A stretch of 17,500 bases of DNA from Trachelipus rathkii (taxonomy: Eukaryota; Arthropoda; Malacostraca; Isopoda; Trachelipodidae). The translations under genes were made by a program, and so were the position numbers. The notes under the pieces are model-generated. The model was not told the origin of the DNA, did no database searches, and worked only from the letters and a program-made list of their open reading frames with translations. Of this stretch, positions 8,255 to 17,500 are shown piece after piece (the first letter of the stretch is position 1; every line of letters starts with the position of its first letter). The stretch lies in the NCBI GenBank assembly GCA_015478945.1, contig JABUQX010061533.1, positions 1 to 17,500 on the forward strand, written 5' to 3'.

Positions 8255-8704
8255 CGTTTTCCATTTTGCATTTGTGCTAACGCTCGATAAGAAATGCTAA
8301 TCCAGATTTAGCCCGAATTTTGGGCATAATCGAACGTTTGTTTACATATATTTTGATCAGCTGTTGTTATGGAGCACGTAGTTTCGGAATAAATAGAAAT
8401 AAAAAAAAATAACAAATGGTTTTTAATACAAATAATTGATCAACTATTGTGATGGAGTGTATCGATTTGGAAGAAATTAGATTAAAAGATAAATTCACGA
8501 ATGAAACATTCATGAAATCAAACGACCTACTAGGCTACTACGCCTCAATCTTGTTTGTTTACATTTTTTCGTTAGCATTTTCCTTAAATTCGGTAAGCAC
8601 GGGAAATAGCAACCTTACAGAATTTAGGAAATTCCTAACTTTTGGTTAGCATTTTCCTAAATTTGTGCTAAATTTGACTTAGCAAAAGTGCAAAATCGAA
8701 AACG
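8255..8704. mobile_element. MITE-like element with 27-bp terminal inverted repeats
   Basis: The left end CGTTTTCCATTTTGCATTTG... (8255-8281) and the complement of 8678-8704 agree at 23 of 27 positions. Between them, an 83-bp diverged tandem duplication (GATCAGCTGTTGTTATGGA at 8355 and GATCAACTATTGTGATGGA at 8438) and two copies of GTTAGCATTTTCCT (about 8571 and 8645) are visible, plus the quasi-palindrome TTAGGAA-A-TTCCTAA at 8624-8638. The 66-codon frame at 8449-8649 lies inside and resembles no known protein. No target duplication was found, so the superfamily is unknown. Confidence 0.6.
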
Positions 8705-8929
8705 GCTTTTCTCAAAGTTTTAAACTTCCTTTCCTTTCCTCTTCTAGCCTTGGTTTTGTGGATAGGAACCTCCTTGTCAACTTTCTTTTCAAACCTGTCA
8801 TCAGTTTTTCCCCAGTTACCCTTTCCCTCCCCAGTCCCCCTTTAATAACTTTAGTGAGTGGGTACCTGATTATTCTGTTCCTTTCGATTTTTATACTTTT
8901 GTAAATTTATTTTTAACTTCCCATTTATT
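8705..8929. other. Non-coding stretch
   Basis: Pyrimidine-rich sequence (TTCCTTTCCTTTCCTCTTC near 8727) with no coding or RNA signature. It may still belong to the 3' tail of the neighbouring non-LTR element. Confidence 0.4.
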
Positions 8930-9319
8930 TTTCCACTTTATTGAATGGATGATTTATAATTAGAACATTAAAAATAAAATGACAGTAAGAAGCGGCATGG
9001 GCCTATCTGGACTGTCCCAGTCAAGCCAATACAACCAATTGCCAAATAACATGTTCATGAAATTCACAAAGCACCCAAGGGCTGGTCAATAACATACAAA
9101 GTATACACAAAGTCTAAAACATGCTCATGCTAATCTATAAAGCACCCTAGGGCTTGTCAATAACTTATATAGTATACACAAAGTCTACAACTAAAAAAAA
9201 AACTATAGCTAAAGTACATGCTAACCACACTACAAGCTTTAATATTTATAATAACATGCAGATTAACTTTAACAACTACTGTAACTAAAAACCTGCCAAT
9301 TTGGCTTAGTCAAAATACA
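8930..9319 (-). other. 3' untranslated region of a CR1/jockey-like element
   Basis: On the minus strand it follows the coding end at 9320. It contains a tandem repeat, then GGGACAGTCCAGATAGGCCC (about 9023-9004) and an AATAAA signal at about 8942-8937. The order (C-terminal coding tail, repeats, polyadenylation-like signal) fits a non-LTR retrotransposon 3' end. Confidence 0.5.
9049..9187 (-). repeat. Two-copy ~69-bp tandem repeat
   Basis: AACATGTTCATG at 9049 and AACATGCTCATG at 9118 begin two units that share AAAGCACCC, AGGGCT, GTCAATAAC and AGTATACACAAAGTCT. Identity is about 80 percent. It lies in the 3' UTR of the non-LTR element. Confidence 0.8.
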
Positions 9320-9448
9320 CTACACGATACCCAAACCATCCACATACTTATCTAATCCTTTCTTAAATATTGCAGTCAAGTCTCACTTAACAATCTCCTA
9401 TGGTGAACCATTCCAAAATTTAACAATCCTATTACTGAATGAACGATA
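9320..9448 (-). pseudogene. C-terminal fragment of a CR1/jockey-like non-LTR ORF2
   Basis: The minus strand reads FSNRIVKFWNGSP, then IFKKGLDKYVDGLGIV and a TAG at 9320-9322. The pattern F-S/x-N-R-x-V-x-x-W-N-x-L/S-P followed by FKxxLDxY is the typical C-terminal tail of arthropod CR1/L2/jockey-type reverse transcriptase proteins. Two stops interrupt it (after GSP and after EIVK). Its upstream part was displaced by the insertion at 9457-12907 and is found at 12908-12979 in the same frame. The clade inside the CR1/jockey group cannot be fixed from so little sequence. Confidence 0.65.
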
Positions 9449-9456
9449 CGCAGGAC
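9449..9456 (+). repeat. Target site duplication, left copy (CGCAGGAC)
   Basis: Perfect 8-bp match to 12908-12915, immediately outside the element end TAGGGTTG. Confidence 0.9.
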
Positions 9457-9733
9457 TAGGGTTGGGATTAAAAAAAAACCGTTCGTTTTTTTAAAAAAAA
9501 AAAACACGTTTTTTTTAAAAAATGACCAAAGGCCAAAATTTTTTGTCTTTTTTTGTTTTTTTTTAAAATTACTTTTTTTTCATATATATCAAGTCTTTTT
9601 AGGGTATTTAGCATTAAAATACAGTAAATACAATATGTTAAAAGAGGTATGCAATATATAAAGTAGATTTTATTACTTAGTAAAGTTTTATTTGTGCTCT
9701 AGGGCATATAATTATTACATTTCACATGATCTG

Positions 9734-9762
9734 ATTATTATTATTATTATTATTATTATATT
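9734..9762 (+). repeat. Short (ATT)n tract
   Basis: About nine ATT units followed by a T-run, within the left part of the hAT-type insertion. Confidence 0.9.
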
Positions 9763-9778
9763 ATTTTTTTTTTTATTT

Positions 9779-9862
<84 letters not shown>

Positions 9863-9873
9863 TATATATATTA
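9779..9873. repeat. (AT)n microsatellite at the 3' side of the LINE remnant
   Basis: Long, nearly pure AT dinucleotide tract. It directly follows the minus-strand LINE 3' end, so it may have grown from the element's simple-repeat tail. Confidence 0.95.
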
Positions 9874-9879
9874 TTCTTC

Positions 9880-12590
9880 ATCTCTTTTTCTCCCCAAGAC
9901 TGGTGGCAAGGTGCGTAAGAAGCATCGAAAGAAAGCAGTAGAAGAATATGACAAAAGTCGAAAAGAAAGTCCAGCCTTACCCCTCCCCCCTCTGTACCAT
10001 TACTTAGTAAGGACTCGTCACAGTCAGAAAATCCACCCTATAGCTTCACAGGACTGCGGCGACGGACCCTCACTATGGTAATCGTCAGTGTAAGGTCATT
10101 CCTTGGCCCAGGTGGCCACAAACATTACCCCTCAAAAACCCTGCCATTCTCTTCCTATTATGCACCTTTATTCTCACCTCTGCCAAACTCACATTTCTGT
10201 TCTTCTCAGACATTCGTTTTACTGACTCAATCCCTTTTTCTTCGATCCCCAGCCGGCGGTTTCCAACACCACTCGCCACTATACAATCCGCTTAAAAAAC
10301 GCGACTACAATCATCCTTTCCACATGAACCAAAACCATCGCAACATAATTTTTCATTTATTACTCTCGTTTACCTTTTTCTCTTCAACACCACATAACCT
10401 TTTTAATATGTTCATTCATATTTTAATCAATTCTTTCTCACACGCTAGCATGCCCCTAAGATTGGCCAATCAAAACACATTGAACTTTAGATCTATATAT
10501 ACTTCATTATTTCCGACATAGTCCCTCACTACTATAACAAATAACACAGGTAATCAACATACCCTCATGTAAGACCTAGCACCTCTAAAGACTTAGTCCC
10601 TATACACCCACCAACGTTTTTATTGCACCAGCCACCTTCCCTGAATTCCAACATATACCTTAAATATTTAAACTCAAGACAGCTTGTTCTAGCTGCTCAC
10701 CATCTACATCTCCACACTGAGGAATGTCCTCACCTGACAACCATAACCTTACTCTTATCTACGTTTACTTTTCAAACCCTCCTTTTACCCACCCTGCCAA
10801 ATCTCTCTACCAATTCTCCCAAACTCTTCAAATTCGCCACACAAAACCAAATCAATCGCATATAATAGGTAGGAGCACCCTCCACTCATCTCCATCTCCA
10901 TCATTCTAACACCATTTCCTGTGCACGCCCACCTTCATTTCTTTCATAACCCCATCCCATATACAAATTGATAAACCAGGAGACATAACACAACCCCTGC
11001 CCTCACTCCGCTATTAATATTAACCAAATCACTTTCAACTCCATTTATTCTTACAACGCCTCACTATCGTCATACATTCTTTTGATTCATTCAGAATCCT
11101 ACCACCAAACACCAGATCAGTAACTCCTGCCATAGAGTTAGCAATGAAGGGGAGGTCATACTACTGTTGCAGATCCATAAAAATTTAAATACTCTAGAAA
11201 GAGCATCTCCCTCGATTTTTTCTATCATTTGCTTCAATGTAAAGATCTGATCCACACATCCTCCTACTACTCCTAAACGCACCTTGTTCTACACCAATCA
11301 GTCCTTCAGGTCACTGCCGCACTCTTGGACCAAAATACCAACATATTTTTTCCCTATAACACTCAATAAACGTAATTCCCCTATAATTTCTGCAGTTTCC
11401 CTTTTATCTCCTTTATCCTTATCATAAGGGTATATTACTGCTCTCCTTAAATCCTGGAACTATACTTCCAGAAAAGCTTAAAGTGCACCACAGACAAATC
11501 CAATCAATCACCATCTCGCCAAAGTTCTTGATCATTTCACCAGTAATTTCATCTTATACCTGCAGATTTACCATCTTCAACTTTCTCACGCTACCCATTT
11601 CCTCTTCTTTGCTAATAACCACATCATCCAAAAATACCTATTCCTTCTTGCAGCCATCAAACCCACAACAACACAGTCACTTATCACCTTTTCAATTTAC
11701 TGCAATATTATACAGATTTTCATAGTTTCTTCCACACTCCCTCACATCCATTTCACAGTTACAAAAACACCATCCCTATTCATTATTCTGAGCAGGTTCC
11801 CCTTATTCTAATTTTTACCTTTCGCGCTTCCTTCCAGAAAGAGCTTCCTATTTCCCTGTATGTCCCCATTCATCTCCTTCCAAACTGTTCATGTTACCTC
11901 TTCCCTGTCCTCTTACGTACGCCATATTTTATGATTTCTTTTTTCCGCCTTATATAATTCCCCAAGCATCTTTCTTTGAAACTTCATCATTTGCTTTTAG
12001 TAGCAATCAACCACGCTTTTTTTTTTACTTTTAACCGCTTGCATCACCGCTTCATTCCACAATGCACTGTTACGCATTCTTACTTCCTACTTTTAGCAAC
12101 AACGCACATACTTCTTTTTTTGCACTGCTAACCATTGGCTTCCAGATTTATTATTGTTCGCTTGTTCACATTCACTGATTTACTTGCGACGTTCTTACAT
12201 ACTTATCCTTATTACCTGTTCACTAAAACTTTCACTTCTTAATTTTAACCCTCTTCCTTCTGTATCCTCCTCTCCATCCAAGTCCCACTAACTTAATTTT
12301 ACATAGAACAACATAATGATTCCGATAATCCCATTTCTAAACACTCACTGATTTAACATCTAAATAATACTTCAACATCTCCTTCTTCACCACACAAAAT
12401 GCAATCATACTTTTTACATTCGAATACATTCTCTACCTACAGCCAACCTAGTATACTTTGGAATACTCTTGTGTTTAAAGAGAGTATTACTTACACACAC
12501 ACCTCTCCCCTCACAGAAATCCATCACCTTTCTACATTCTCATTTCTTCCTTAACAGAAAGCAGTGTTGTTATACCATCCTTTTTTGATC
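9880..12590 (-). pseudogene. LINE endonuclease-reverse transcriptase remnant
   Basis: Read on the minus strand, blocks of a single-ORF endonuclease-reverse transcriptase appear in order. The end of the endonuclease domain comes first (EGRGVCVSNTLFKHKS, about 12515-12468). RT blocks follow: DEITGEMIKNFGEMVIDWI (11553-11497), EQGAFRSS (about 11300) and VDQIFTLKQMIEK (11255-11217). Motif A is recognisable as FMDL (about 11185). LYAIDLVLCGE (about 10878-10843) stands where YADD belongs, with the first catalytic Asp replaced by Ile. A C-terminal tail HNRKRMAGFLRGNVCG ends near 10090. Stops and frameshifts are frequent. The 5' part of the endonuclease is missing, as in a 5'-truncated insertion. The 3' UTR runs to about 9880. 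This family is abundant in arthropods; I do not assign a clade. Confidence 0.8.
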
Positions 12591-12611
12591 ATATATATAT
12601 ATATATATATA

Positions 12612-12686
<75 letters not shown>

Positions 12687-12702
12687 TATATATATATATA
12701 CT
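12590..12702. repeat. (AT)n microsatellite at the 5' side of the LINE remnant
   Basis: Interrupted AT dinucleotide tract between the LINE remnant and the right part of the hAT-type insertion. Confidence 0.95.
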
Positions 12703-12907
12703 GTAAATAATATAAAATCCGTATTAATAGTCAATCTTTAGGCCTAGAAGGGGTATTGGTAATACTGTATAATTTAAAACATCTTTAATATACATAAAAA
12801 GAGGTAATTTTAAAAAAAAACAAAAAAAAAATTTTGTTTTAAAAAAAAACCGTTTTTTTTTTGCAAAAAAAAACTGAATTAAAAAAAACGTTTTTTTCAC
12901 AACCCTA

Positions 12908-12915
12908 CGCAGGAC
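12908..12915 (+). repeat. Target site duplication, right copy (CGCAGGAC)
   Basis: Perfect 8-bp match to 9449-9456, immediately outside the element end CAACCCTA. Confidence 0.9.
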
Positions 12916-12979
12916 ATACAATGTGGGTAAATTTTTCTCCAATACACATAAGGATATAAGGGTATCTCCAGACAATATC
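12908..12979 (-). pseudogene. Upstream part of the split CR1/jockey-like ORF2
   Basis: Twenty-four open codons containing IGEKFTHIVCPA, directly followed on the minus strand by the insertion. Its frame is the one used by the fragment at 9320-9448 once the insertion and one copy of the 8-bp duplication are discounted. A TAA at 12980-12982 ends the open stretch on the upstream side. Sequence to about 13110 may belong to the same element but is too decayed to read. Confidence 0.6.
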
Positions 12980-13379
<400 letters not shown>

Positions 13380-14412
13380 CAGGATTAATAGGGAAGCTCT
13401 GTAGGAGGTATTAATAATATATGGTGTTGCAGTAGGCTTTGAATAGAATTAAAAGCATGTTGATAGTGAAGAGTGTGTGATAATAAATGGAGAGGAGAGT
13501 GAATGGTTTAATATTAATAACAGAGTTAGGCAGGTTTGTGTTGGGACTGTTGTCGCAATAAAACATTAAAAGACTTTCCTAGTCACCCAGAGTATTAATA
13601 ATATAGTGTCTCCATGGCTATTTAATTTGTATATGGATAAGGTGAGAAATAATTTAAGGGAGTGGTGGCAGGGAAGGGGGTTATACTGATGGAGAATGTA
13701 AGTGGAGGATGCTTTGATTAATGTATGCAGAGGATTTGGTTTTGTGTGGTCAATCAGAAGAAAGTTTGATAGTATTGGTAGAAAGGTTTTGCAAGATGTG
13801 TAAATGGAGGTGTTTGAACGTAAACACAGATAAGAACATTGATGGTGCTTGGTGAGGAGAGTTTGCATTGGAAAATCTTGTTGGATTGTAGGCAAATGGA
13901 ATAATTATCTTGAGTTTAAATATTTAGTCTCTATGTTGGATTAAAAGGAAACAGATGATACTGAGTGTAGTAGGAGAGTTTTGAGTGGTGGGAAGGTGGC
14001 TAGTGTAATTAAATCTTTTGTGAATGCATTTGAACGAAGTCTTGAGTACACGAGGGTTCTGCATGAGGGTATATTGTTCCTGGTATTATTGTATAGTAGA
14101 TTAACTATGGTGTGGAATAAGAGGTATTGATCTAAGGTGGAATCTGTTCAGATGGAATATCTTAGGGGCATGTTAGGTGTGAGAAAAATTGATAGAATGA
14201 GGAATGAGTGTATTAGGAGCTGTTTGGGATGATGAAAGGCCTGAATAAGAGAATAAATGAGAATGTATTAAGGTGGTTTGATCATTTGGAAAGGATGGAT
14301 GATAATTTGTTAGTTAAGTGGGGAAATGTAGTGGTGAGTGTATTGGGAAGTGACCAAAGAGAAAGTGGATTGAGTGAGTAAAAGAGTGTTAGAAGGAAAG
14401 GATTAGAATTCT
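13380..14412 (+). pseudogene. LINE reverse transcriptase remnant, second copy
   Basis: The same family as the remnant at 9880-12590, on the opposite strand. It starts with RINREAL directly after the (AT)n tract, corresponding to the segment just after RT motif A. In order follow DSEECVIINGEESEWFNIN, SPWLFNLYMDKV (13610-13645), then MYAEDLVLCGQSEESL (13721-13768) with the first Asp of YADD changed to Glu. After these come EFKYL (about 13911), TECSRRVLSGGKVASVIKSF, VQMEYLRGMLGVRKIDRMRN and INENVLRWFDHLERMDDN (about 14250-14304). About 63 extra bases (13543-13605) separate the RQxCV block from SPWLF. Several stops and frame changes make it inactive. The far C-terminal tail is missing or unrecognisable after about 14412. 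Confidence 0.8.
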
Positions 14413-15230
14413 TTCATTTAGTGCATTTTTCTATATACTCAATCATTTGACATCTGGTCCCCCAATATGAATTACCTATTTTGATCTCAAAGAAACACTT
14501 AACATTTAGATGTATGCTAGATAAAAGTTTTAGGTTTATGCCTCCTTATCTCTTCTATATCATATCAAAAAGTAAAAAATGTGTTAATTTTTTTTTTTCA
14601 CATTATCTGGAAGAGGTGTGAAAATTACCAAAATTAAATATTCTCTTTTTTACTGTTCACCCAGTTTTTTATGACATTTTCATTGTAGTTTCAATAGGAT
14701 GGGTTGCCTATCTTTTATTTAAAACATTTTTTTATATACCTAACAATCTTTCCTCTGGGAACATCACTGTGTGCTGACTGTTTCAAATTGGATACTGCTT
14801 GCCCAGTGGTAAAATGATTGGGTATGTAAAAAATATGCCTAAACAAAAGTTTGTAACACATAAAATCTATTTACTCTCTGATAACTTCATATTAAAAATT
14901 TAGTGCAAATTTTTCATTTAAAAAAATTTTCTACCTACTACACTACTTTGAATATTTTTGTAAAAATGTGGAGATTTTCTCGCCAACTTATCCACATTAA
15001 CATATTTATAAAAATTAGTTTAATGGTAAAAATCTTAGAGCAAATTTTCAATTTAGACAATTTTTATAATAGATTTATAAAAGTTGGATTTTTTACTGTT
15101 TAATTAATAAAACAAAATTCTTAATCATAATGCCTTGTTAATTCTTGGTCTACAGTAATTTATTCCTTTTTAAAATATTGGGGAAAAAATATTAATATGA
15201 CTAAATATGTTAAATTATAAATAATTTAAT
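14413..15230. other. AT-rich non-coding DNA
   Basis: No gene is visible. Two stretches with GCAAATTTT cores (14905-14935 and 15038-15065) look like an old direct duplication about 133 bp apart. The 66-codon plus-strand frame at 14903-15103 matches nothing known. If the hAT remnant extends this far, its 3' end should lie here, but I find no CAGGGTTG-type tip. Confidence 0.45.
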
Positions 15231-15389
15231 TCACAAAATATAGTTCAAAAATAGAAATATATCAGCTTTTTTAGATGAAAGTCTACTTATTTATAATTTG
15301 TAGATGCTTCCAGCCTGGTTAAACATACTTTCACTGAAGATACTAAGTGCTTAAAAGGATAGGAATTTTCTTGCAAGGTCTGGAAAATA
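15231..15389 (-). pseudogene. hAT transposase C-terminal (hATC dimerisation) fragment
   Basis: In one minus-strand frame the sequence reads YFPDLARKFLSF, then after a stop ALSIFSESMFNQAGSIY, then after another stop ISRLSSKKADIFLFLNYIL and a final TGA at 15231-15233. This is the hATC layout: P-x-L-A-x-x-x-L-S, then S-E-S/R-x-F-x-x-A-G-x-I, then the R-x-R-L-S tail and an LxFLNxNL end. The domain dimerises the transposase. Two internal stops break it. The preceding bases (TTTTCCAG, minus strand) look like a splice acceptor. Earlier parts of the transposase could not be read upstream, where a LINE fragment and (AT)n tracts intervene. Confidence 0.75.
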
Positions 15390-15489
15390 CAATTTTTTTT
15401 AAATTTAAGATACTTGCTACACATACTTGCAAACTAATAAAGTAGATATGTTTATATACATTTATAGTAAAGAGGTATGCAATTATATA

Positions 15490-15625
15490 AACTTGTTAAC
15501 ATACAGTACATACTTTTGATTCCATTCAGAACCTACCACTAACAACATATATCATTAACACTTGCCACAGAGCTTCCTTATTTAACCTATCCAGATGTGG
15601 CAAAATATTTTATGCTGGATTATCT
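15490..15625 (-). pseudogene. LINE reverse transcriptase fragment, third copy
   Basis: The minus strand reads HLDRLNKEALWQVLMIY and then, one residue past a stop and in shifting frames, GIKSMY-like sequence. This is the segment after RT motif A of the same family as the two larger remnants. DNA-level similarity to 11085-11135 (GATTC-ATTCAGAA-CCTACCAC core, plus strand) supports it. Only about 45 codons remain. It lies between the hATC fragment and an (AT)n tract. Confidence 0.65.
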
Positions 15626-15647
15626 TGCCTCTGATCACATGGCAGAG

Positions 15648-15671
15648 TAATATATATATATATACTGTATA

Positions 15672-15714
<43 letters not shown>

Positions 15715-15800
15715 ATATATATATAATATATGATATACCAGTAAAACAACAATACAAATAATATATATATATTATATATATATATATATATAATATATAT

Positions 15801-15836
<36 letters not shown>
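15648..15836. repeat. Two (AT)n microsatellite tracts
   Basis: AT dinucleotide tracts at 15648-15732 and 15759-15836, separated by a short non-repetitive segment (about 15733-15758). Confidence 0.95.
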
Positions 15837-16311
15837 AATTATTATATTTACTATTATTAATTTTTTTTTTACAGATTACAAATCAGTTTGCTTTCAAAGA
15901 AATAAATTTTCATTATTGTAAAATGCTAAATCACACAGAAAATAAAAGAAATGATAAGTTTAAAATTGTTAGGTATGTTTTAACCTTCTTTTATGTGTAA
16001 ACAGCATTATTAAAACTATTATTTTTTATTAATTTTGTACCAATAGATTATTAATTTTTTTATAAAAGAGAAAGTGATTTGATCACCAAAAGTATTATAA
16101 GTATGGTACTGTAAATTATTTAGCCTAGCATATCTTTAAATATCAACATTGTGCAAACTCAATGTATTATAATTATTTAGGTCCTATCTGTCAATTGATT
16201 AGTATATATAATTCTTTATCAATTGATATAAAATATTTACTAAACTCTTAACTACTCTATAAATTTAATCCTTTCCTCTCTCTTTTGGGATCTGTTTTCA
16301 GTGTTTACTAA
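15837..16311. other. AT-rich non-coding DNA, possible hAT interior
   Basis: No protein is recognisable on either strand. A plus-strand stretch at 15875-15972 is open in one frame and bounded by TTTTTTTTTTACAG and AG-GTATGT, resembling splice sites. I give it little weight. Confidence 0.4.
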
Positions 16312-16790
16312 AACTTCTTTAAAATAATACATATATTGATTATCTTGTTATTATTAAAAGTTTAGTAACGGTTTTCTCTAGTAAATATAATGCCATTAAA
16401 TTGGCTAAAAATGTCATGCAAAATTTTCATTTCTCTTTCTCTTTATATAACTTGCATGATGATTTAATGGGTTTCATCACTAGATTGAAAGGGTTAAAAT
16501 GTAGTAGCTATTTAGCTTATTTTTTTTCTTTTTTTAACTATAGGTACTTTTTTTAACTTCTTTAAAATAATACATATATTGATTATCTTGCTATTATTAA
16601 AAGTTTAGTAACGGTTTTTTCTAGTAAATATAATGCCATTAAATTGGCTAAAAATGTCATGCAAAATTTTCATTTCTCTTTCTCTTTATATAACTTGCAT
16701 GATAATTTAATGGGTTTCATCACTAGATTGAAAAGGTTAAAATGTAGTAGCTATATAACTTATTCTTTTTCTTTTTTTAACTATGGGTAC
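16312..16790 (+). repeat. Recent 236-bp tandem duplication
   Basis: 16312-16547 and 16555-16790 are equal in length and differ at only about 8 positions with no indels (about 97 percent identity). A 7-base linker separates them. Each starts AACTTCTTTAAAATAATACA and ends with ACTATRGGTAC. No coding content is seen. Confidence 0.95.
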
Positions 16791-17248
16791 TAAAGAGATG
16801 GTGACATAAAGATTAAATATAACATTTAAGTGAAAAATGAATAAGCTATGAAAGATGTAGCAATAGGGGATTCAGAAAGAGAAAAGAAAAAATATTGTTA
16901 AATGCTAGAAGCATTACTACAATAGTATGAAATTCTCCAAATGACTAGAGTAAAAAATAGATGTAAGATTAAAGAAAATGAAATTAAATGTGAGTACAAA
17001 GTGCATATAGAAAACTATGATATTACAAGATTACTCAGTCTTACTTATGGTCAGCTAGTAAAAAAAAAAAAAGTTGGATTTATGACGTTTGTTAGCTGTA
17101 GTTATATTTTGAGCATCCCAAACAGGTTGGCATATTGGTAGTAAAAAGAAGTTTTTATAATTTTAGACTATTATTGAGGAGTAAATAATTAAAGTGAAAA
17201 ACTACTTTTGTTTCAGTAAAGTTTTTATTGTAAGTTCCATATTTTACC
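16791..17248. other. AT-rich non-coding DNA, possible hAT interior
   Basis: A 66-codon plus-strand frame (16941-17141) has no recognisable domain and is rich in Lys/Ile/Asn as expected of chance frames here. Nothing else is visible. Confidence 0.45.
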
Positions 17249-17337
17249 AACTCCGACTCCACCCTTTTCATAATTGCCGACTCCGACTCCACTCTCTTCA
17301 AAGCTACTGACTCCCCGACTCCGACTCCACAACCCTG
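17249..17337 (-). mobile_element. hAT-type terminus with CGACTCCGACTCC boxes
   Basis: The plus strand ends GACTCCACAACCCTG at 17337, so the minus strand begins CAGGGTTGTGGAGTCGGAGT. Three copies of ACTCCGACTCCAC (17250, 17280 and 17318) form subterminal repeats. A CAGGGTTG tip followed by GGAGTCGGAGTC repeats is a common hAT terminus. The 8 bases outside (GTCACAAG, 17338-17345) would be the target duplication, but no second copy or opposite tip is found in the window. The orientation fits the hATC fragment at 15231-15389 being in the same element. Confidence 0.7.
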
Positions 17338-17500
17338 GTCACAAGTTTAAATAAAAGACAGTGAAAATGGAAGATTCCCCAGGTATCAGCTTTGAATTTA
17401 CCAACAAGATTGAAATTCATTGAATTAAATTATTTTGCCTTAAGTTATAAATATCTGTAAGGTTTATTTGAAAGCATCTCTCTGGAAAATTTGCATAAGA
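17338..17500. other. Unassigned flank
   Basis: Sequence outside the hAT-type tip. No gene or repeat is recognised. Confidence 0.4.

Larger units (their letters stand above)
9457..12907. mobile_element. hAT-type non-autonomous insertion, itself disrupted
   Basis: The ends are TAGGGTTGGGATTAAAAAAA on the left and, complemented, TAGGGTTGTGAAAAAAACG on the right. They are flanked by a perfect 8-bp target duplication. The 8-bp duplication and a YAGGGTTG-type tip are hallmarks of the hAT superfamily. Both subterminal zones consist of A-runs and T-runs around a CG or CCG core (for example AAAAACCGTTCGTTTTTTT). The element's own sequence seems to be only about 9457-9780 and 12703-12907; the middle is (AT)n and a LINE remnant. 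No hAT transposase is present between the ends, so it was a MITE before being interrupted. Confidence 0.8.

Noticed and set aside
8449..8649. 66-codon frame with a GTAAGC donor-like site near 8592
   Set aside because: It lies inside the MITE-like unit and crosses its internal repeats; no homology recognised.
10075..10909. Plus-strand frames of 148, 80 and 61 codons
   Set aside because: Antisense to the LINE reverse transcriptase remnant, whose motifs are on the minus strand.
13566..13895. 109-codon minus-strand frame
   Set aside because: Antisense to the plus-strand RT remnant containing SPWLFNLYM and YAED.

Overview
The window looks like repeat-rich nuclear DNA from an arthropod. A decapod crustacean is my best guess, because the reverse-transcriptase families, the very long (AT)n and (ATT)n tracts and the strong AT bias fit that group. 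This is recognition from memory, not a database result. I see no intact host gene, no tRNA or rRNA gene, no CRISPR array and no operon. Nearly everything recognisable is a decayed transposable element or a simple repeat.

Layout. 1-2820 is very AT-rich DNA with small inverted repeats, interrupted by a sharply bounded GC-rich island at about 905-1160. 2822-3670 is a second GC-rich block whose left half is a series of short perfect hairpins, several with the C(GNA)G loop type. 3729-5480 (minus strand) is a BEL/Pao-like gag-protease remnant with the DUF1759-type gag core, CCHC knuckles and a retropepsin motif. 5481-6500 probably holds its leader or LTR. 6506-6990 carries microsatellite, hairpin and tandem repeats. 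7016-7836 is a long-inverted-repeat (foldback) element without a gene. After T27 and (ATT)n tracts, 8255-8704 is a MITE-like element.

8930-12979 is the clearest structure: a nest of three elements. A CR1/jockey-like non-LTR retrotransposon (minus strand) is split by an insertion at 9457-12907 that has hAT-type ends and a perfect 8-bp target duplication (CGCAGGAC). The interior of that insertion holds a large endonuclease-reverse-transcriptase LINE remnant (minus strand, about 9880-12590) bordered on both sides by (AT)n.

13382-14412 (plus) and 15490-15625 (minus) are further pieces of the same LINE family. 15231-15389 (minus) encodes a broken hAT transposase C-terminus. The hAT-type terminus at 17249-17337, with repeated CGACTCCGACTCC boxes, is in the right orientation to be its 5' end. 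16312-16790 is a recent 236-bp near-perfect duplication.

The elements do not work together as a system. All coding remnants contain stops and frameshifts, and both LINE copies that retain the catalytic YADD box have lost its first aspartate in different ways. The least explained structures are the hairpin cluster at 2858-3109 and the foldback element at 7016-7836.
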